NCBI GenBank assembly: GCA_946811695.1
Contig: OX328123.1
Coordinates: 47,328,253-47,392,252 of the forward strand
Length of the DNA stretch: 64,000 nucleotides
Source: Gonocerus acuteangulatus
Taxonomy: Eukaryota; Arthropoda; Insecta; Hemiptera; Coreidae
Direction: 5' to 3'
Shown here: positions 56,751-64,000 of the stretch, piece after piece
How the letters are laid out: each line of letters starts with the position of its first letter
How positions within the stretch are numbered: the first letter of the stretch is position 1
Made by a program: the position numbers and the translations under genes
The notes under the pieces: generated by a model
Database searches by the model: none
Seen by the model: the letters and a program-made list of their open reading frames with translations, nothing else
What the model was told of the DNA's origin: nothing

Positions 56751-58664
56751 AGGGGCGAGGTTAGCTCAGTGGTAGAGCACTGGACTAATAAGCTGGAGGC
56801 CTGAGTTCAAATCCCGAGCAAGCACTAAAGATTTTTTCTTCTAGTGCCTTCGTTCATGGGTTGAAGTTGGCCTCCCTGGCCGTCCCTAGGCCAACCCAGC
56901 CTTTAATTAATTTAATTAATAATGGGTACCTTGGGTGCTAATGACTCTAGCAGTCGAAGCGGCCAAGGGGAAAATCAGGCGGCCGGAGCATAGTACTGAC
57001 CATACTATCTCCCTAGTGTGCCGCATGGTTATGAATCAGATACCTCTATAGTATCTGCCCCTCAGGGCCCTCGTGGCCTGTTACGGGACTGATTTTTGAT
57101 GATATATATATATTTGTCTGTTCGCTCTGTAGCTCCCAGACGAATGGTCCGATTTTGATGAAATTTGGTACAAAAATCTTTCGTCTAATTTGAAAGGTCT
57201 AGTTCGTTAAGCAGCAAAATCCGCCTACTGGAAGATGGTGTTTGGGGCGAAATTCGCGCAAAAAAAATCGTAACGCTTACGTTTTTGAGTTCAAAAGCTT
57301 GTAAGTACTTGTTTTATATGCTTCTTGGGCTAGGAAAACGAATGAAACCATTCCAAGGCGATAGCTTTAACCGTTTTCGAGAAAATTGGAAAAATAATTT
57401 TTGAATACCGTTTTTGGTTTGGGTACTTAGAATCATGGGATTCAGTTGAATCATTTTCTGCATGTTCTACTTTCATTAAAACTAATATGTTGAAATTTTG
57501 GTTACGTTTGGAGTTAAGGAAGGGTTAGAATAAAATATTTTATTGACAGACATAAAAAGTTTTGGTAACTTTGTTTACTTTCCTTAATATCTCGAAAAAG
57601 CTTGAGAATCTTGGCAAACGGAAGAATACCATTAGAAAGCTTATTGAATGCTCTAAAAAAAGGTTCTAATGAAAGTTTTGATTAGGCGATGTCAATCGGA
57701 GAAATAAGAGCTTAAAACTTTAAAGTAATTGATTTCGCTTATTCGAACTGTTCTTTTTGTCTGTTTTTTATTCCTTGTTATTTTTTAATTGCTTATAGTT
57801 GGATAATGCATTTGAAAATAAAACAGGTTATGAAAAATAAGAAAAACAATTTAATGTTAGTGATATGGATTTCCAAGATATAGCTTTTCATCTGCCTAGC
57901 GTCCTTCCTAGGGAGGGATGTTTGTCTTTGATTTTGGTACTTAGAATTATGGGATACAGTTGAAACATTTTCTGCATGTTCGAATTTCTTTAACACTAAT
58001 ATGTTGAAATTTTTGTTACGTTTAGAGTAAAGGAAGGGTTAGAATAAAATATTTTATTAACAGACAAAAAAAGTTTTGGTAACTTTGTATACTCTCGTTA
58101 GTATCTCGAAAACCATTGACAATCTTGTGAAGCGGATGGTTACCATTCGAAAGCTTACTAAATGCACTACAAAAAAGGTTCTGAAGAAAGTTTTAATTAG
58201 GCGATGTCAATGGGAGAAATATGTGCTTAAAACTTTAAATTAATTGATTTCGTTTATTCGAACGGCTCTTTTTGACTATTTTACTCGTTGTTATTTTTTA
58301 ATGGCTTATAGTTGGATAATGTATTTGACAATAAAACTGGTTAAGTAAAATAACAAAAACAATTTATTGTTAGAAATATAGATTTCCAAGATTCCAAGAC
58401 CTTGTAACTAGCGGGACCTAGTGTTAGCCGACCCTTCAAGGGAAGATCGTATATCATGACCTTTCAAGACCTTTCAAGACTTTACTACACACAGGAATTG
58501 CGTTAGTGACCTTAAGGGTTGACACGCCATTATAATAATTAATTAAAAAAAAAAAGTCTGGTGGAACCAAAATAATAACTGCTTCTATTTTAATCTTTCC
58601 AAATTAGACTAGGGATATGAATGGAACCGCGCTAAGATGATGCAGTTCCTGCGAGACGGACTTT
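56523..58664 (+). mobile_element. Repeat family H, complete copy inside the pogo-like element (third level)
   Basis: Both termini are present: agcgcggttcctccctcccc with its hairpin at 56523, and gatgcagttcctgcgagacg plus gactttt at 58639-58664. The order is hairpin, conserved 130-base block, (TA)n at 56661-56748 (holding a SINE), body with tandem 350-bp-type units, and end. The host sequence around it reads gcttt and taattt, suggesting entry within a T run. A short insert-like break lies at about 57905 (tccttcctagggagggatg). This is the best copy for defining the family. Confidence 0.7.
56749..57100 (+). mobile_element. tRNA-derived SINE, family 1 (innermost level)
   Basis: The head is gaggggcgaggttagctcag with the A box at 56761-56772 and the B box at 56803-56815 (gagttcaaatccc), then agcactaaag and the conserved cttctagtgccttcgtt. 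The GC-rich body ends gttacgggactgatttttga. It sits inside the (TA)n tract of the family H copy, with TA sequence on both sides. The tRNA-like head folds well, but the 3' acceptor half and tail show it is a SINE and not a tRNA gene. Confidence 0.8.
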
Positions 58665-58925
58665 TAATTTGTACTACCAGGGTGTTGTACCTCTGACCAC
58701 GACTAGTTGTTGTTCCTTTGACCAGGTCAAAGGTACAACACACTTGAGTAATTTTTTCATAATTCAACTTTTTTGCTCTTCTGCTACAACTTGTTAAAAA
58801 ATAATTAATATTGGTTGCTTCAATTGTTCAAAGAATTTAAAAAATAATAAATGAAATAAGTTCAAACTGGCTTTATCAATCCTCGGTGTAGCAGTTCGAA
58901 CCTATCGCCCCTTATCGTTACACTC

Positions 58926-59060
58926 GAAGTTGTAAGACCTCATCGAAAAACGGAGGCAAGGGAAATATCAAATAGGGGCCGGCCTAAAGGGAAACCTCGT
59001 ATCCTGACAGATATTCCTGAAAAGCTAATTATTGAAGGTGAAAAGAAAAAACGAAATTGA
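58926..59060 (+). pseudogene. Pogo-type transposase scrap with AT-hook-like motif
   Basis: Reads EVVRPHRKTEAREI, then RGRPKGKPRILTDIPEK and a basic tail before TGA. The 'RGRPKGKPRILTDTPEK'-like motif is typical of the C-terminal region of insect pogo-group transposases and lies after the DDE domain. No DDE or CENP-B-type DNA-binding domain remains, so the element depends on another source of transposase. Confidence 0.6.
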
Positions 59061-59561
59061 CAAGTTTACGAAAATTTGTATGATATTGATGTTGAAGACA
59101 TTGTGGCTAAACTCCCGTACCCTACCATTGCTAGTGGATCTGCTTGACAGTTAAAACGTTTATCGATTGGACTTGATTTTTCAGCATATTAAGCATTACA
59201 TAATATCAATAATAGCTTTTCTATTATGCTTACATCCTTGTCCTGTATTTATTAAACTTACAATTAATTACAATATTACTGAATACAATTTTTTTTCTGC
59301 ACTGCTGTGTTGTTTTTACGTGGTCAGAGATACAAAACCCCATGGTCAAAGGTACAACTACATGTTGTACCTTTGACCACTGTACGATTATTTTAAAAAA
59401 ATTAATTAAAAATATTAAATGTAAAGCTAGAACCTTGAAAAAATTAAATGTGATAAGCAATAGAATGCTAATTACAATGAAATGAAAAAAATGAATTTAG
59501 CCTTAATATTCAAGCTAAAAAAAATTAAATTGTGCAAAGTGGTCAAAGGTACAACACCTTC

Positions 59562-59607
<46 letters not shown>

Positions 59608-59742
59608 TTGAACCACCGTTATTTTCGGTCTCTATGGGTTCTGAAACGCCAAATTTTTTAGACGACACTTCCGGATTGTTTCATGAGATCATCCTTATAA
59701 GCGGGGTTCCTCCCTATGGGGGAGGGAGGAACCGCGCTAAAA

Positions 59743-60708
59743 GAGCTAATTAAAAAAATATATTGGTGTTAGGTAATCTTGCTGGAAACAATGTATCGAA
59801 GCACATGAGTCTATTTTGAAACCCATTAATAGTCCACTCTTTGACATTACTTTTTGGACAAACCTTGTGTTTCTTCCTCAAGTTGGCCTAAGTTTGGAAT
59901 TCTCGGCTTTCCCGAGACAAGAACCCTGAAGCGGGAAGTAATTTGTGTCAGTAGTTTGCCGAACTGCAAAAACCTTCTCTATCTAAAGCTAAATTGCTAC
60001 TGCCTAGTAAACTTCGTTAAGTGGTCTATGCCAGGAGCACTTCCAGATACCGGGTTTTCATGTCTACTGGTCACTATATTATTTACAATCTTCAAAAAAA
60101 AAAAAAAAAAAAAAAAAAGAAATGATTTACAAGTGAAAATAATAACTAAATTGGTTTCTGTATTGTAGTTTCAATGAATTCATTGGACCAATAATTTTAG
60201 AAAGTATCGTGCTATTTATCATAGCCAAATATCGGGAAAAAAAATAGATTTGTAAATACTGTATCGTGACACACATCGTAAAACATTTATTGGGGGAATA
60301 TAGACCAACGCAGAAATCTTCAGATGGCTGATATCTATGGACAGCCAATGAATAAAAACTATATTACAAACATTTAATCATGTTTAACAAAATTTAACTT
60401 TTCCAAAAATTACAAAAAAATAATATAAACGTAAGACAATGACATTATATGTGTGTCATGAGTGTTTATGTCTTTAAATAAGCATGGTAATGAATATATT
60501 TGAACGTTATTATTTTCTTATTTTTAATTTTTGAAATTAATGATTCGCTAAAAATATTACAAAATTTTATAGTTCTTTGCCAATCACAATATAAATTAAT
60601 ATTACTTATTAAACTATTATTATAATAATATAGATCTTGTTTTTTATTTATCCTTCCCTTTATTTTTTCGTTTAAAATTTTATCAATATCATGATTTCCT
60701 TAGGCGTT
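59743..60708. other. Intergenic DNA
   Basis: No gene is supported. A 25-base A run at 60094-60118 could be the tail of a small retro-insert, but no target duplication was found. The 104-codon frame ending in that run (59854-60168) is not accepted. Confidence 0.5.
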
Positions 60709-61448
60709 GGGTACGATACGAGCGAAGAGCGATGAGCGATAAGCGAAAAGCTTCAGAGCAACGTCGCTCACATTAATGTTAAGCTGGAGTGCAGTAGAAA
60801 TGACAGAGGACTGACTACAATAGGCATGAGCGACCGGGCGGTGTCGCTAGACGGTACCAGCCTGTCGCTCATCGCATAGCCCAGACATGACAATTTGAAA
60901 AGGCTACAGCCTCTAAATCTTAACCGATTTCAATGCATTTATTTTATTTTTTTTTTAATGAAAGCTAATAAAATTTAAAACAACTTTGTCAATTCACATT
61001 TATGGTCTTTGTTTCCCTTCTTTATTAAATTACGTGGAAAGATGTTTATAGCCATCCAATGTTTATAACATTCCAATGCTTATAATCTTCTAGCTACCTT
61101 TCTTCTAAATAATTTTAAAATATGAATACTAATAAAAGAGTAAATTGGATGATAGTGAATGTGAGCTTTTAATTTCGGAAGTACAATGTATGGAATGACA
61201 GACAGAGTGATTTTAAAAATACAATTATAACGAAGAAACCATTTTTTAATTAATATTTTAATTAAAAAACGTTTATTGGAGTATGCGATGACGGAGACTA
61301 AAGGAAATTACCGCCCAGCCGCTCTGTATCGTAGCCAGTGCTCCTTTTCTGCTAAACGCTCTGTCCTTCTGTCGCTCATCGCGCTGTCCTTCTGTCGCTC
61401 ATCGCTCCGTCCTTCTGTCGCTTATTTCTCATCGCTCGTATCGTACCC
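60709..61448. mobile_element. 740-bp TIR element with 7-8-bp target duplication
   Basis: The ends gggtacgatacgagcga and tcgctcgtatcgtaccc are exact complements. Outside them aggcgtt occurs on both sides (60702-60708 and 61450-61456); the eighth base differs (t/g). Subterminal regions repeat gcgatgag/ctcatcgc several times in both orientations (for example three tcgctcatcgc-type units at 61371-61440). No transposase remains; the frame at 61276-61512 lies over the subterminal repeats. The 8-bp duplication suggests hAT, P or Merlin-like mobilisation. Confidence 0.7.
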
Positions 61449-62253
61449 GAGGCGTTATAGGTATTCTTATCTGGCGTACTCTGTGTTTGTACTGAATGTA
61501 CAGGAAATGTAATATTTTGCTTCATAGGTGATGCAAAATAATTACGGAAGTGGTGTTAGCGGCACCGTGACCGGAAAATGGTTTTGGAAATACCAATGAG
61601 CTACAAATCAGGTGCATCGACAAAGTTGTGAAGCTTATATAAATATATTATTTATATTTATAATATGAGAACAACTAAATAGGAATACAAAAATATATAT
61701 CTAAATCGTAAATAATTTCTGCAGGGATCAATCAGAATCATATTTAGTCAATAAAAATCAGTAAAGTTAATTATAACATTACACAAACGTTATTCATTTT
61801 TTACGATAATATCATATCTTACAGGGTTACGGGTAAGTCGACCCATATCCATCGCAAGGTGATAGTTTTGGTCAAAACAAACAATTTTAAGCCCATATTG
61901 CCTTATCCAAAAGCTACACGTTTTCACGATATTTAATATTTTATGCTTCTTTAAAAAAAACTCACTGTTGCTTTGGTTTTGGGTATTTTTTGTTATTTCT
62001 AGAATTTGAGCTGAAAGTTTTTATTGTTTTTGTATTTAAGACCTTCAGATTAAACTATCGCATCTTTACAGGACAACGGGTGGTGAGACCCAAATGCTTA
62101 CACTATTTTTTTCCTGAAACCTGTAACTTCAATATCTCTATCTCTCTTAAAAAAGTATTACTATGCAATATTTTAGGTTTTAGGAGAAAATAATGTAAAT
62201 TTTTGTTCTTTGGTCGTCTTACCAGAAATCCTGGATGAAATATAAATTAATAT

Positions 62254-62274
62254 ATATATATATATAGAATATTA

Positions 62275-62342
<68 letters not shown>
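62254..62342. repeat. (TA)n microsatellite
   Basis: Two TA blocks split by gaatattaatt; the longer is about 65 bases. No family H flanks were recognised. Confidence 0.9.
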
Positions 62343-62347
<5 letters not shown>

Positions 62348-63502
62348 ATTTTTTGGCCCAAATACTGTTGAAAATATTTACATTGCCGGGGTGAAACATT
62401 TTAGAGGAATGAAAAAATGTTGTAAAATGAAAATGAATCAATAAAAAAACATAGTTTTAATTAGTGCAATGGACTCCAAGAGTGTAATTACACCACGGTT
62501 TCAAAAGCCTCTGACGGCCTTATCTCGAAGCGAAAATTCACCTTTTAACAAAATTCCATTAAGGTAAATTAAAAGTTTCGGGGTCTTCGATGAAAATTTG
62601 TAAAAACAACTTTTCTTAATTTCCTTCCTGCGTAATTAACCTAAATGGTGGATCAACTTTGGAGAAAGATGTACTTTACAAAGAAATATAAAGAAAATAA
62701 GAATAATTATGTGAAAACTAATGCATTTTATTACTTCTTACCCAAGAAGAAAACATCCTTCATATTAACTTATCCCTTATTCCTAATAGGTTTTGTTTTT
62801 TTGTTTCATTTAATTTTTCCGCCAATTGGTGATTACGCTATTTCTTTATACTTAGTTATTCACCTGTAAGTGTGTAAATAAAATGAAAATTAGTCCTTTC
62901 TTTGTTGTGTTTACATGTGTTGCTTAATTTATAAAAAAAATAAAAATAAAATAAACAATAAATACGCAAATCAACATCGGTAAATGGCCTTGATTAACTT
63001 TTCTTTTTTCAGATTTTGTATTCATTATTATTTATTATTAGGTATTTAATAAGTTCATCAATGTACTGGATGATATTGAAAAATGATACTGCCATATTTA
63101 CAGTAGCTTAAGATTAGTTCTGAATGTACAGTCTGTCAGAATAGGTTTTGTTGATACGTAATTCAGTATTGTTGTAGTAGTTAGAAGTTGGTCTTAACAG
63201 AATATAAGAGTCAACCGAATGTAGACTTCACGAAGCTTCCTAATTATTAGTTCTTAATTATAATTAATGTTGTTATTTGTTTCTTCTATTCTTCCATCTA
63301 ATGTCAATAAAATTCTAGCTGAATAACAATGCTTATCTCTTTTTCTTGTAACTCGCCCTCCCCTCTAATGAGAGGAATTAGTATATTGTGGAAATTAAGA
63401 AATATCTTTAAAGAAAAACGCTTAATCAGAAACGGGGACAGTTATGTAAGTAGCAGAGAATTAAAACAGTTTCGCCTATAATGGTGATCCCTGAATATCT
63501 AA

Positions 63503-63690
63503 GTATTCCTGTATTTCACTCCCTTACTACTTTATTTCACACCCTTACTACTTACTGTATTTCACTCCCTTACTGCTTACTGTATTTCACTCCCTTACTA
63601 CTTTATTTCACTCCCTTACTACTTACTGTATTTCACTCCCTTACTACTTTATCTCACTCCCTTACTATTCCTGTATTTCACCCCTCGTAT
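63503..63690. repeat. Minisatellite of 'tatttcactcccttactact' type
   Basis: About eight imperfect units of 20-26 bases, alternating 'tttatttcactcccttactac' with longer 'ttactgtatttcactccc' forms. It is open in one frame (Phe-His-Ser-Leu-Thr repeats) only because the repeat lacks stops. Confidence 0.85.
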
Positions 63691-64000
63691 GTAGAAAATA
63701 ATTTCGGGGGGCTGGGAAAATTTCGGGGGGGGGGGGGGGCTGAGACCACTTATTTAACTTATTTTTAAGGGTTTTATGACATTTTTACCGATCAAGCCAA
63801 AATTTGGGGGGGGGGGGGGTGCAGCCCATGCTGCACGTCCACGGTTGATGTATAATGAACCTGCTGCTGCAAACCATTTTTTTTTTTTTTTTAACTATAT
63901 GAAAATAATTTTAAAGTAAGTAATAATAATTTTATTTTCATGTTATGAGTTGTTTGAGTATATTGTCAGTCTACGAAAATAACAGGATTTCAAATTTGCA

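Larger units (their letters stand above)
56173..59564. mobile_element. Pogo-like DNA transposon with subterminal motif array (second level)
   Basis: Ends are ggggaaggtgttgtacct-(c/t)tgacca (56173-56197) and its complement (59540-59564), with one mismatch. TA on each side fits a TA target duplication in the (TA)n tract. A 16-base motif, gttgtacctttgacca, occurs about nine times in both orientations at 56181, 56200, 58684, 58709, 58725, 59321, 59343, 59364 and 59540. It is probably a repeated transposase-binding site. A transposase scrap lies at 58926. The family H insertion at 56523-58664 accounts for most of the length; without it the element is about 1.25 kb. Confidence 0.7.
55037..59742 (-). 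mobile_element. Repeat family H copy split by a pogo-like transposon (outer level of a four-level nest)
   Basis: The non-hairpin terminus (aaaaaagtccgactcgcagg) is at 55037. The body runs to the (TA)n tract at 55964-56172, which is interrupted by the pogo-like element and resumes at 59565-59601. The remaining terminal part, including the complete GC-rich hairpin and ctaaaa end, lies at 59602-59742. Both ends are thus from one element. Confidence 0.75.
61449..64000. other. Intergenic DNA with simple repeats
   Basis: No supported gene. The 74-codon frame at 62645-62869 has a hydrophobic stretch but no other support. G runs of 9-14 bases occur near 63705-63740 and 63805-63820. Confidence 0.5.

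Noticed and set aside
56749..56830. Possible tRNA gene
   Set aside because: The A and B boxes are good, but the acceptor stem does not close and the sequence continues into a SINE body shared with 44113. It is a SINE head.
59854..60168. 104-codon frame ending in poly-Lys
   Set aside because: The Lys run comes from a genomic A tract, and the rest has no domain, signal peptide or splice support.
61276..61512. 78-codon frame
   Set aside because: It lies over the subterminal repeats and right end of the TIR element and continues past its target duplication.
62645..62869. 74-codon frame with a hydrophobic segment
   Set aside because: AT-rich sequence easily gives such frames. There is no promoter, conserved motif or polyadenylation signal pattern.
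63481..63768. 95-codon frame rich in Phe-His-Ser-Leu-Thr
   Set aside because: It is a minisatellite whose unit lacks stop codons in that frame. No start context or domain supports it.

Overview
This window is eukaryotic nuclear DNA, almost certainly from an arthropod and most likely an insect. It is AT-rich and gene-poor, and it is packed with decayed transposons: LINEs of several clades, mariner, a pogo-like element, tRNA-derived SINEs, foldback elements, satellites and long (TA)n tracts. I see no bacterial operons, rRNA genes, CRISPR arrays or intact mobile-element genes. Only two reading frames look like live host genes. They are single-exon paralogues, at 5.8-6.5 kb on the plus strand and 21.4-22.1 kb on the minus strand. 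Each encodes a small secreted protein of about 205 mature residues that resembles the group-7-allergen branch of the TULIP lipid-binding superfamily. They face each other across about 15 kb of transposon debris. A TATA-like box in front of each shows which ATG is used.

Layout. 1-5.2 kb: unassigned AT-rich DNA, a 5'-truncated R1-like LINE between 15-bp direct repeats, and a deleted Tc1/mariner-type element. 5.2-6.6 kb: a SINE and host gene 1. 8.0-13.4 kb: a nearly full-length I-clade LINE (gag, endonuclease, RT, RNase H) killed by point stops and frameshifts. 13.87-15.14 kb: a complete-length but dead mariner. 15.4-19.1 kb: SINEs and one copy of a (TA)n-bearing family, called family H here. 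21.4-22.1 kb: host gene 2. 24.3-27.2 kb: family H copies next to two hammerhead-ribozyme-like motifs. 29.1-32.9 kb: a 138-bp satellite of 22 monomers with higher-order structure, entered near its left edge by a 731-bp long-TIR MITE with an 8-bp target duplication. 34-39.3 kb: remains of three more LINEs (orphan gag, Jockey, LOA/R1-like). 40.67-41.42 kb: a near-perfect 353-bp-arm inverted repeat. 44-59.8 kb: a nested family H cluster containing SINEs, a 5'-inverted LINE with two perfect palindromes at its junction, a truncated LINE with a 33-bp target duplication, and a pogo-like transposon. 60.7-61.4 kb: another TIR element. The rest holds simple repeats.

How it works together. The host contribution is one diverged pair of secreted-protein genes. 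Everything else is a record of insertions. Family H has a GC-rich terminal hairpin, a central (TA)n tract and internal tandem repeats, which recalls Helentron-associated (HINE/DINE-1-like) elements. Its (TA)n tract has repeatedly been a landing site for other elements. Clade names rest on protein motifs read by eye; exact element edges are approximate unless a target duplication is stated.
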